Part shown: one piece after another, positions 1 through 7,455 of the stretch
How the letters are laid out: every line of letters begins with the position of its first letter
Position numbering within the stretch: the stretch's first letter is position 1
Assembly (NCBI GenBank): GCA_959028445.1
Contig: CAUFRY010000034.1
Location: forward strand, 1-23,018
Source: an uncultured Collinsella sp.
Lineage (GTDB): Bacteria > Actinomycetota > Coriobacteriia > Coriobacteriales > Coriobacteriaceae
Reading direction: 5' to 3'
DNA length: 23,018 nt
The notes under the pieces: generated by a model
The model's database searches: none
What the model saw: the letters and a program-made list of their open reading frames with translations, nothing else
Told to the model about the DNA's origin: nothing
Made by a program: the position numbers and the translations under genes

Positions 1-50
1 GCTGCGGGAACGGCCTGTCCGCCTAATGTGTTCGGCTGAGATCGGAAATC

Positions 51-87
51 AACCACCACAAAGGTGCCTGTCCCCTTTGTGGTGGTT
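51..87. repeat. REP-like palindrome, copy 1
   Basis: A perfect 14-bp inverted repeat (arms 51-64 and 74-87) sits 7 bp past the stop codon of the minus-strand murT-gatD gene. Read on the minus strand it has the core CAAAG, an 11-nt loop GGGACAGGCAC, then CTTTG, flanked by a further matched stem. A second palindrome with the same core and identical loop length lies at 7396-7428. No T-run follows, so it is a poor intrinsic terminator. Palindromes with a GGGGNCAGG core are known as dispersed REP-type elements in many bacteria, often mobilised by Y1/RAYT transposases; that assignment here is inference. Confidence 0.7.
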
Positions 88-93
88 GGGGCG

Positions 94-2271
94 TTAGGGG
101 AGGAGCTTCATGGCGGCGTCGTGGGCGGCGTGCTCGTAGGTGTCGTCGAGGGTTTTGAGCGGCAGCAGGGCCGTGGCCTGCGCATCGCCGCGGCGCTCGA
201 GGGCGTGCGCGATCAGCCAGTCGGCGAGTTCGGGGTTCTTGGGCAGTGCCGGTCCGTGCAGGTACGTGCCGATGACGCCCTTGTAGATGAGACCCTCAAA
301 GCCATCGTCGCCGTTGTTGCCGGTGCCCGTGACGACGGACGTTCCGAGCGGCGTGGCCTCGGCGTCCAAAAGCGTGCGGCCACCGTGGTTCTCGAATCCC
401 ACAAAGGGCTCAGGTGCCAGATCGGTTTTGACGGCTACGTTGCCGATCAGGCGGTCGGAGCCGCGTACGGTTTCGGCGGCAATGACGCCCAGGCCCTCAA
501 TGCGATCGTCGCCCATGTAGTACGAACGGCCGAGCAGCTGATAGCTGCCACAGATGGCAAGCAGTGTGCCGCCGTCCTCAACATAGGCCGCGACCTTGTC
601 TTTTTGGGCGAGCAGCTCATGTGCCACGGCTAGCTGGTCGCGGTCGGAGCCGCCACCCATCATGACGATATCGGCATCGGTGAGATCGAGTGACTCGCCC
701 ATACGGACCTCGTCCACGCGCACGGGAATGCCACGCCAGGCGCAGCGGCGCTCGAGGGCGATGACGTTGCCGCCGTCGCCGTAGAGGTTAAGGGCATCGG
801 GATACAGGTAGACGATGCGCAGCGGGCGCGAAAGCTCGACTGGCGCGATACCGACAGGAAGAGCGCTGCCGTCGGCACGGGCTACGGCGCGCCCAGCAAC
901 AGCGTCGGCGGTGGCGCCTTTCAGCCCGTCGAGCTCCTTGACCAGCGGCGGGAAGGCCGTGTAGTTGGCGACGGCGTAGAAGGTGTCATCGGCGGCCTCG
1001 TCTGCCACGGCGCCAATTGCCTGCGCGACGTCCGAGATAATCGCGGCATCGATGCCGGCGTACTTGAGGCGTACCTGCATGTCGTGCGCGCGCGTGCCTC
1101 CGGCAAAGGCGACAAGACCCGGCGTGTCAGCGATGCGCTCAAAGTCGACGTCGTAGATCCACGATACATCGTGGCCGTCGGCATCGTTGTCGTTGAGGAA
1201 GAAAGCGCAGAGCCTGCCGCCCGCCGTCTTAATGGACTGGATCTGACGATCGAAGCCCACGGGATTCTTAGCCAGGTTGGCCTCGACGGTGCGGCCGGCG
1301 ATATCCCAGCGCCCCATACGACCACCGGCGGGCACATAGGCATCGAGCGTGGGCTGTAGAAGCGCCGTGTCCACGCCCAACTCGCGTGCGGCAAAGAATG
1401 CAGCGGCAACGTTGTAGACCATGTACAGGCCGTTGTAGCGCGTGGCGATGTGTACGGCAGCCGCGTCGGACGCAGATCCAAAGACCAGGTCAAAGCCGTA
1501 GCCGTCGCAGCCGAGCTCCACGCCCGTCACGCGACGGACCAGTGCGGGGCGTGCCCAACCGCACGAGGGGCAATGGTAGGCGCCGAGTTGACCATACTGC
1601 ACATAGTCGTACTCCAACGGGGCGTTGCACTGCGAGCAAAAGCGCGAGTCGCTAATGCGGTCAGACTCGGTGTTGGTGGCGCCGTCGATGCCAAAGGCAA
1701 TGCTCGCGTTGGGAATGCGCGCGGCAATCGAGGCGCACAACGGGTCGTCGGCGTTGTAGATGAGCGTCGTTGCCGGCGAAAGCTCCAACGCACGGGCGAT
1801 GACCTCCTGGGTGTGATCGATCTCGCCATAGCGATCCAGCTGGTCGCGGAACAGGTTGAGCAGCACGAAGTACGTCGGCTTGAGCTTGGGCAGGACGCGC
1901 ACGGTGTAGAGCTCATCGCATTCAAAAACGCCCACGCGCTTGCCGCTGTCAGTGTGCTTAAGGTCGCTGCGCGCCTCGAGCAGTGCGCCCACCACGCCCG
2001 GCTCCATGTTGTTGCCGACGCGGTTGCATACCACGGTGGCACCGCTGGCGGCAACAGCGTCGGCGATGAGGTTGGAGGTGGTGGTCTTGCCGTTGGTGCC
2101 GGTGATCACCACGCTGCGGTCGACCAGGTTCGCGAGGTTGCTTAGCAGCTCGGGGTCGATCTTCATGGCGATGCGGCCGGGGAGTACGCCGCCCTGGCGC
2201 TTAAGGACGGAGCGCAGCCCCCAGCGAGCGAAATCGCTCGAGGTGCAGGCAAGAGATGAGCGGAGGTTCAT
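94..2271 (-). CDS. murT-gatD: Fused lipid II isoglutaminyl synthase, MurT-GatD in one chain
   Basis: This 725-residue protein joins both subunits of the enzyme that amidates D-Glu of lipid II to D-isoglutamine at the inner face of the membrane. The Mur-ligase half (about 1-450) has the ATP loop TGTNGKTTT at 57-65, a four-cysteine zinc ribbon (C212, C215, C234, C237) typical of MurT, and the MurT-type ADGHDVSWIYDVDFE stretch at 364-378. The glutaminase half (about 483-715) has the GatD nucleophile C574 in AICGSYQLLG and the partner H672 in YLHGP. A linker of about 30 residues joins them. In Staphylococcus and Streptococcus these are two proteins. The ATG at 2271 is preceded by TTAGGAAC at good spacing. 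It lies 45 bp behind the upstream minus-strand gene, so it is probably last in a three-gene operon. Confidence 0.93.
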   Translation of the reverse strand: MNLRSSLACTSSDFARWGLRSVLKRQGGVLPGRIAMKIDPELLSNLANLVDRSVVITGTNGKTTTSNLIADAVAASGATVVCNRVGNNMEPGVVGALLEARSDLKHTDSGKRVGVFECDELYTVRVLPKLKPTYFVLLNLFRDQLDRYGEIDHTQEVIARALELSPATTLIYNADDPLCASIAARIPNASIAFGIDGATNTESDRISDSRFCSQCNAPLEYDYVQYGQLGAYHCPSCGWARPALVRRVTGVELGCDGYGFDLVFGSASDAAAVHIATRYNGLYMVYNVAAAFFAARELGVDTALLQPTLDAYVPAGGRMGRWDIAGRTVEANLAKNPVGFDRQIQSIKTAGGRLCAFFLNDNDADGHDVSWIYDVDFERIADTPGLVAFAGGTRAHDMQVRLKYAGIDAAIISDVAQAIGAVADEAADDTFYAVANYTAFPPLVKELDGLKGATADAVAGRAVARADGSALPVGIAPVELSRPLRIVYLYPDALNLYGDGGNVIALERRCAWRGIPVRVDEVRMGESLDLTDADIVMMGGGSDRDQLAVAHELLAQKDKVAAYVEDGGTLLAICGSYQLLGRSYYMGDDRIEGLGVIAAETVRGSDRLIGNVAVKTDLAPEPFVGFENHGGRTLLDAEATPLGTSVVTGTGNNGDDGFEGLIYKGVIGTYLHGPALPKNPELADWLIAHALERRGDAQATALLPLKTLDDTYEHAAHDAAMKLLP

Positions 2272-2316
2272 GAAACCGTTCCTAACGTAAACGACATGGT
2301 CGGGTCGAGTGCGTCA

Positions 2317-3360
2317 CTAAAAACCGTAGCGGCGCGCAAATTCCTGGGCAAGCTGCGACACGTCTTCGCAGGCATTGGCCCAGGGGGCAAAGTCGGGAGT
2401 GTCCGAGATAATACCGTCCGCTTCCCAAACGGCCTGGTGCGAAAGATCCCAGGGGTCGTGCGGTTCGGGCCGGCAGGGAAGGTACGGCGTCTGATACATG
2501 GGGTTCAGCAAAAAGAACGCGCCGCCCTCGCAGCGGTTGGCAAACTCGCGCAGCGCGCGTGTCGCCGGGCGCATCTTGTTCGTTTTGAACAGCAGAATCG
2601 TGCGGGCGAGCAGATACCAAGGAGAGTTCTCGAGCGCGTCAGCCCCGATCTCTTCCTCGAGTTGGTGGGCCAGGGCAAAAAAGCCGTCCTGGTCTTCCAG
2701 GCGAGCGAGGACGAGCAACACGGTGCCTGCGGCTCGGGTGGGATAGCCTTCTGCTTTAAGGACGCGGCGGGCGTAGTTGGCGGCAGCACGGTAGCGAGCG
2801 CTCGCCATACATAGCTGCGAGATGGCCTCGAGTGTATGAAGCCACCCGATAAGAGCCGGCTCGCTCACGGTAAGGTCTGCTGCAGTGACACCGTCGGCCA
2901 AAACATTATTGGCCCAGTAGTGCGGGGCTTCCATGTCGAACCCGGGCACGCTTTGCTGCAGGTAATCGGCCGTGGTCGCCTCGAGCTTCATCAGGTCGCC
3001 CAGGCAGGCGTCAACGGGCGTGTCGGCCAGGATGATGGCGAGCAGCTGGGCATCGAGGACATGCGCATCGACGCGGACGATCTTGAGCAGTTCATCACGC
3101 ATATCGTCGAACAGGCGGTTGCGCGTCTGCTCAAACTCCTCGTCGCTGCCCATGTCCTCGATGCGATGGAGCTCGTCGAGCAGGTGGCGATGAACACCGG
3201 CATAGGACAGCAGCGCTTGGGCATGCTCGGACTGCGCATACTTTTGAGGATTCGCGCTAATGTCGTTATGGACAAGCTCGCGTGCTGCATCGGTGAGCTC
3301 GGGGTGCGACGCCAGATAGGTGCGCTCCAGGTAGGCGGGGATGTAGACGCTCGGATCCAT
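2317..3360 (-). CDS. Conserved hypothetical helical protein, paralogue of the gene upstream
   Basis: This 347-residue soluble protein has no signal peptide, no membrane segment and no catalytic motif I recognise. It is rich in short alpha-helical stretches (LARLEDQDGFFALAHQLEEE, ANYARRVLKAEGYP), suggesting a TPR-like helical scaffold. Its C-terminal part aligns by eye with the upstream gene: PW-L-A, then A---LR-FA--C, then YLPC-P, then an EA--- stretch, then PDFA-WA---D. The two therefore look like diverged tandem duplicates. The start codon overlaps the upstream stop by one base (TAATG), indicating translational coupling. The murT-gatD fusion follows 45 bp downstream. Function is unknown; a link to envelope synthesis is only suggested by position. 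Confidence 0.82.
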   Translation of the reverse strand: MDPSVYIPAYLERTYLASHPELTDAARELVHNDISANPQKYAQSEHAQALLSYAGVHRHLLDELHRIEDMGSDEEFEQTRNRLFDDMRDELLKIVRVDAHVLDAQLLAIILADTPVDACLGDLMKLEATTADYLQQSVPGFDMEAPHYWANNVLADGVTAADLTVSEPALIGWLHTLEAISQLCMASARYRAAANYARRVLKAEGYPTRAAGTVLLVLARLEDQDGFFALAHQLEEEIGADALENSPWYLLARTILLFKTNKMRPATRALREFANRCEGGAFFLLNPMYQTPYLPCRPEPHDPWDLSHQAVWEADGIISDTPDFAPWANACEDVSQLAQEFARRYGF

Positions 3361-4436
3361 TAGAGGTCCCCTCCCTTAAATGGAAGTCCCTGCTCGGCTG
3401 CGCGCAGGATGCGCTCGTCGATCTGGGAACGCACGATATCGTTGGTGGCGACCCAGGCGGCAAAGCTGGCGTTGTCGGGGGCGCCCAGGCCCTCCTGCAG
3501 TACCGGCGTCGCCTCGGACAGCGCAAGGACAAGTTCGTCGGTGGAGCCCACACCCACGTTGACGCGGGCATAGACGCCATCGGGAAACTCGGTTTGGAAG
3601 TAGAGTGCCTCGGCTGCGTGCGGACACGAGCGCGCAAGGATGCGCAAATAGTGCTCGGCGCCCTCGTAGTCCAGCTCGCGCCAGGCAGCGCTCATCAGCG
3701 CGATGAGCGTCCACGGGTCCAAGTCGCGCTCCGCATCCTTGGGACGACGGCGCAGCGGCGTGTTGGCGAGATAGGGGACGGAGTGGGCAGAGCGAAAGCG
3801 CTTGAGCTCCTCGGCGGGGTATTCGAGCTTTGCCATGGCGAGCATCGCGGTGTGGCGGACACCAGCGGGGTCGTTGGGCGCAAAGTCGAGGCTGCGGTTT
3901 GCGGCTTCGAGCGACATGCGATAGCGGCCGCTAATGAGCGCGCGTGACGCAAGGGCGGCAAGCCAGCGCAGATAGGGGCGGCGCGTAAGGTCGCCTGCGG
4001 CCTCACGCTCGTAGGGGTCCTGCGCCGAGGCGGTCTTGAGTGCCAGGTCGTGCTCCACCTCGTCGCACTTGGACACCAGATACTGTACGTACTCCTCGTT
4101 GGAGTTGGCGGTGAGGGCGGTCAGCATGCGCTGAGCGTCCCAGTTGGTGGGGTCGAGCGCGGCTGCCTCGCGGAGCATGTTCTCGGCAGCTGCCTCTTCC
4201 TGCTCTGCCTGGGTATCGTCAGGGATAAAGGGAATGCGGTAGTCGACAGCCTCGACCACCTTGGCAATGAGGTGCCCGGCGCGGTCGCGGTCGTGCACGA
4301 TGAGCGGTGCGGGGTTGCGGGTGAATTGTTCCATCAGATGCTCTACGGCGGCAGCGTCGGTGAGCGGGATATTGTCGCGGCGCAAGGCCTCAAGAACGAG
4401 GCGATGGCAATCCTCTTGAATGGGATCGAATGCCAT
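3360..4436 (-). CDS. Conserved hypothetical TPR-like protein, first gene of the murT-gatD operon
   Basis: This is a 358-residue soluble protein. I chose the ATG at 4436 (MAFDPIQEDCHR) because AAGGAGG lies four bases upstream; a TTG ten codons earlier (4466) is possible but has no such site. The segments AAALDPTNWDAQRMLTALTA and SLEAANRSLDFAPNDPAG resemble TPR helices, with the D-P-N turn typical of that fold. The C-terminal third (PWTLIALMSAAWRELDYEGA to PDNASFAAWVATNDIV) aligns with the next gene, so the pair looks like a tandem duplication. No enzyme motif is seen. It is probably a helical scaffold or interaction protein, but nothing shows its partner. Confidence 0.82.
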   Translation of the reverse strand: MAFDPIQEDCHRLVLEALRRDNIPLTDAAAVEHLMEQFTRNPAPLIVHDRDRAGHLIAKVVEAVDYRIPFIPDDTQAEQEEAAAENMLREAAALDPTNWDAQRMLTALTANSNEEYVQYLVSKCDEVEHDLALKTASAQDPYEREAAGDLTRRPYLRWLAALASRALISGRYRMSLEAANRSLDFAPNDPAGVRHTAMLAMAKLEYPAEELKRFRSAHSVPYLANTPLRRRPKDAERDLDPWTLIALMSAAWRELDYEGAEHYLRILARSCPHAAEALYFQTEFPDGVYARVNVGVGSTDELVLALSEATPVLQEGLGAPDNASFAAWVATNDIVRSQIDERILRAAEQGLPFKGGDL

Positions 4437-4936
4437 GGGGCCTCCTTTGCTGCGGTTAGGGTTCAAATATCTCTATATAAAGTTCTAGTTTACCCGCATG
4501 TGGCACACCGGGGGTGCCGCACTTGGACTTGCACCTTTGCACCACGAAGACGGATGTCGCACAAATGTCGGCACCTTGGACGACCGAGTGGTATCACGGT
4601 GCCGCAAACGGTCGATTTTTGGCGGCGAACGGTGCATATTTTGGAGGGGCACCGTCCTGCCCGGGATATGTAGTCAACCTTGATAAAACGTTTGCCCAGC
4701 TTGGGAGTATGAATGCCGCACAAGGGTCTTCAGGGATAGAAAAAACGTTTCATCATTGGCGGCTTTAGGTGAATAACTGACCAACCAGAACGGTAAAATA
4801 GTGTTTGTCTGAGCGTTGAGACGTTTAGACATCGCGCATTGTCATCGCCGGCAACGCGCAAACCGGTCCTAACGGAGCCAATTGGGTGCTCCGTTATATA
4901 CGCAAGTCTAAGAGGGGCTTGTTTAGGAGGCACAGT
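4437..4936. other. Divergent intergenic region without a recognised gene
   Basis: This 500-bp stretch separates the minus-strand operon from the plus-strand dehydrogenase. Open frames inside it have unlikely composition and no start-site support. It holds two identical 9-mers AAAACGTTT (4685-4693 and 4742-4750), an inverted repeat CGGTGCC/GGCACCG (4597-4603 and 4648-4654) and a hairpin CGGAGC/GCTCCG (4874-4894) about 45 bp before the dehydrogenase start. No clear -35/-10 pair was found. It presumably carries the promoters of both flanking genes. Confidence 0.6.
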
Positions 4937-6160
4937 ATGGGACGTTTTACCAATCCTCGCGATCTGTACTTTGGTGAGGGCGCTCGCCACGAGGTGAAGA
5001 ACCTCAAGGGTAAGAAGGCCATCATCGTTTCTGGCGGCAGCTCTATGCGCCGCGGCGGGTTCCTGCAGGACGTTGAGGCCGACCTCAAAGAGGCCGGCAT
5101 GGAGGTCAAGCTGTTCGAGGGCGTCGAGTCCGACCCGTCCATCGAGACGGTCATGAAGGGCGCCGAGGCCATGCGCGAGTTCGAGCCCGACTGGATTATC
5201 GCCATCGGCGGCGGCTCGCCCATCGATGCCGCTAAGGCCATGTGGGTCTTCTACGAGTATCCCGAGGAGTCCTTCGATAACATCATCCAGCCGTTCAGCT
5301 TCCCCGAGCTGCGTCAGAAGGCTCATTTCTGCGCCATCTCCTCTACCTCCGGTACCGCTACCGAGGTCACTGCCTTCTCCGTCATCACGGATTACGAAAA
5401 GGGCATCAAGTATCCGCTGGCCGACTTCAACATCACCCCTGATGTCGCCATCGTCGACCCCGAGCTCACCTACACCATGCCCGCCAAGCTGTGCGCTCAC
5501 ACCGGCATGGATGCTCTGACCCACTGCATGGAGGCCTACGTTTCCACCTGCGCCTCTATGTTCACCGACGCCAACGCTCTGCACGGCATCCGCGAGATCG
5601 TCGAGTGGCTGCCCAAGTCCTATGCTGGCGACCATGAGGCCCGTCAGCACATGCACGAGGCTCAGTGCATCGCCGGTATCGCCTTCTCCTCGGGCCTGCT
5701 CGGCATCGTTCACTCCATGGCTCACAAGACCGGTGCTGCCTTCGAGAACGGCCACATCATCCACGGTGCTGCTAACGCCATGTACCTGGGCAAGGTCATC
5801 CAGTGGAACTCCAAGGATCCCCGTGCTGCCGAGCGTTACGCTTACGTGGCCAAGGAGATCCTGCACCTTCCCGGCGAGACCAACGAGGAGCTCATCGCTG
5901 CACTCGTCCAGAAGATTCGCGACCTCAACGACCAGCTCAACATTCCGCAGTCCATCAAGGATTACGCGAATGGTGGCGTGAAGGTCGACGCCGAGAACCC
6001 GCAGATGGTTTCCGAGGAGGAGTTCCTCGCCAAGCTGCCCGAGATCGCCGCGAACGCCGAGCAGGACGCCTGCACGCCCGAGAACCCGCGTGAGACCAAG
6101 GCTGCCGACTTCGAGAAGATCCTCAAGGCCTGCTACTACGACACCGACATCGATTTCTAA
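4937..6160 (+). CDS. Iron-containing alcohol dehydrogenase (AdhE C-domain/butanol dehydrogenase type)
   Basis: This 407-residue group III metal-dependent dehydrogenase should interconvert an aldehyde and a primary alcohol with NAD(P)H in the cytoplasm. The nucleotide-binding GGGSPIDAAKA is at 91-101 and the family signature SSTSGTATEVTAFSVITD at about 135-152. Metal ligands expected for the family are D192, H196, H259 and H276 (GMDALTH, IVHSMAH, IHGAANA). The order and wording of blocks (YPLADFNITPD, GIAFSSGLLGIVHSMAHK) are close to the alcohol dehydrogenase half of AdhE. There are three extra residues between the third and fourth ligands compared with FucO. The ATG at 4937 has AGGAGG six bases upstream, better than any upstream start. 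A terminator follows directly. Substrate and cofactor cannot be read from the sequence. Confidence 0.9.
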   Translation: MGRFTNPRDLYFGEGARHEVKNLKGKKAIIVSGGSSMRRGGFLQDVEADLKEAGMEVKLFEGVESDPSIETVMKGAEAMREFEPDWIIAIGGGSPIDAAKAMWVFYEYPEESFDNIIQPFSFPELRQKAHFCAISSTSGTATEVTAFSVITDYEKGIKYPLADFNITPDVAIVDPELTYTMPAKLCAHTGMDALTHCMEAYVSTCASMFTDANALHGIREIVEWLPKSYAGDHEARQHMHEAQCIAGIAFSSGLLGIVHSMAHKTGAAFENGHIIHGAANAMYLGKVIQWNSKDPRAAERYAYVAKEILHLPGETNEELIAALVQKIRDLNDQLNIPQSIKDYANGGVKVDAENPQMVSEEEFLAKLPEIAANAEQDACTPENPRETKAADFEKILKACYYDTDIDF

Positions 6161-6182
6161 TCGACTCTTGTTATCGTAACGA

Positions 6183-6227
6183 GGGGCTCCGCACGTATCT
6201 GTACGGAGCCCCTTTCTTTTTTCTTTT
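6183..6227 (+). terminator. Intrinsic terminator after the alcohol dehydrogenase
   Basis: A 9-bp stem GGGGCTCCG/CGGAGCCCC (6183-6191 and 6204-6212) with a 12-nt loop is followed by a T-rich tract. It begins 22 bp past the stop codon and ends only about 17 bp before the next gene, which must therefore be reached by read-through or by a promoter inside this block. Confidence 0.9.
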
Positions 6228-6243
6228 AGAGAATGGGATAGTT

Positions 6244-7344
6244 ATGGCTGCAATTTTCAATAGCCCCAGCAAGTACATCCAGGGTCCGGACGAGCTCGCC
6301 AAGCTCGGCTCTTACGTTGAGCCGCTCGGCGCTAAGGCCCTCGTCATCGTGACGCCTTCGGGCAAGAAGCGCGTCGGTGCCAAGATCGAGGGCGGTTTTA
6401 CCGAGGCTAAGGCCGAGCTGCTGTTTGAGGACTTTAACGGCGAGTGCTCCATGGGCGAGGTCGATCGCCTGGTTGCGCTCGCCCGTGACAACGGTTGCGA
6501 CATCATCGTCGGCGTCGGTGGCGGCAAGATCCTCGACACCGCGAAGGCCGTTGCCTATTACCTGGAATCCCCGGTTATCATTTGCCCCACCATTGCTTCG
6601 ACCGATGCCCCGTGTTCGGCGCTTTCGGTGCTCTATACCGATGACGGCCAGTTCGACAAATACCTCTTCCTTAAGGCAAACCCCAATATCGTCCTTATGG
6701 ATACGACGGTTATCGCGGCGAGCCCGGTGCGCCTGACGGTTTCCGGTATGGGCGATGCGCTCGCAACCTACTTCGAGGCCCAGGCGACGCACGATGCCGA
6801 CGGCGGCACCTGCGCTGGCGGCAAGGGCGGTATGGCTGGTCTGGCGCTCGCCAAGCTCTGCTACGAGACGCTTATGGCCGATGGCGTCAAGGCCAAGGTT
6901 GCGCTGGAGAAGGGTGCGCTCACGCCTGCCGTCGAGCACATCATCGAGGCCAATACGCTGCTTTCGGGCATTGGCTTTGAGAGCTCGGGCCTTGCTGCCG
7001 CTCATGCCATCCACAATGGCCTGACGATGCTGCCCGAGTGCCACAGCATGTATCACGGCGAGAAGGTCGCCTTTGGCACCATCGTCCAGCTGGTACTCGA
7101 GGATGCCCCGACCGAGAAGCTCGAGGAAGTCTTGGGCTTCTGCATTGAGCTGGGCCTGCCGGTCACGATGAAGGAACTTGGCGTTGCCGAGCTTACGCGC
7201 GAGCAGGCCATGATTGTTGCCGAGGCCGCGTGCGCGCCCGAGGACACCATGTGCAATATGCCGTTTGAGGTGACGCCCGAGATGGTCGCAAACGCCATCC
7301 TGGGTGCCGACGCACTGGGCCACTACTATCTCATGGATGAGTAA
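6244..7344 (+). CDS. gldA: Glycerol dehydrogenase
   Basis: This 366-residue protein matches GldA nearly end to end (E. coli GldA has 367 residues). It should oxidise glycerol to dihydroxyacetone with NAD+, or run in reverse, and may act on other vicinal diols. The NAD site is GVGGGKILDTAKA (about 90-102), and IASTDAPCSALSVLY (117-131) carries the substrate-site aspartate D121. Zinc ligands are D171 (SGMGDALAT), H254 (AAAHAIHNGL) and H271 (YHGEKVAFG), at the same positions as in E. coli. The start at 6244 has only a weak Shine-Dalgarno (GGGAT) and lies just behind a terminator, so its level may depend on upstream read-through. A strong terminator follows, then a second GldA-like gene. Confidence 0.92.
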   Translation: MAAIFNSPSKYIQGPDELAKLGSYVEPLGAKALVIVTPSGKKRVGAKIEGGFTEAKAELLFEDFNGECSMGEVDRLVALARDNGCDIIVGVGGGKILDTAKAVAYYLESPVIICPTIASTDAPCSALSVLYTDDGQFDKYLFLKANPNIVLMDTTVIAASPVRLTVSGMGDALATYFEAQATHDADGGTCAGGKGGMAGLALAKLCYETLMADGVKAKVALEKGALTPAVEHIIEANTLLSGIGFESSGLAAAHAIHNGLTMLPECHSMYHGEKVAFGTIVQLVLEDAPTEKLEEVLGFCIELGLPVTMKELGVAELTREQAMIVAEAACAPEDTMCNMPFEVTPEMVANAILGADALGHYYLMDE

Positions 7345-7358
7345 ATCAAGCTAAGGAA

Positions 7359-7392
7359 GGGGCAAAGCCAACAGATGGCTTTGCCCCTTTTT
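7359..7392 (+). terminator. Intrinsic terminator after gldA
   Basis: A perfect 12-bp stem GGGGCAAAGCCA/TGGCTTTGCCCC (7359-7370 and 7376-7387) with a 5-nt loop is followed by TTTTT, 14 bp past the gldA stop codon. Confidence 0.95.
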
Positions 7393-7395
7393 GCT

Positions 7396-7428
7396 ATGGT
7401 GCAAAGGGGTCAGGGTACTTTGCACCAT
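7396..7428. repeat. REP-like palindrome, copy 2
   Basis: A perfect 11-bp inverted repeat ATGGTGCAAAG/CTTTGCACCAT (7396-7406 and 7418-7428) has an 11-nt loop GGGTCAGGGTA. The core CAAAG-loop-CTTTG matches the element at 51-87 in loop length and most bases, while the outer stem differs but stays self-complementary. It sits 4 bp after the gldA terminator and 27 bp before the next start codon, so it may also fold in the leader of that gene. Confidence 0.7.
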
Positions 7429-7455
7429 CGTTGTTTGATGAAGGGGGATTCTCGT

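Noticed and set aside
4730..7323. Long minus-strand frames (about 370 codons each) opposite the alcohol and glycerol dehydrogenases
   Set aside because: They are codon-bias shadows of the dehydrogenases, with no ribosome binding sites.
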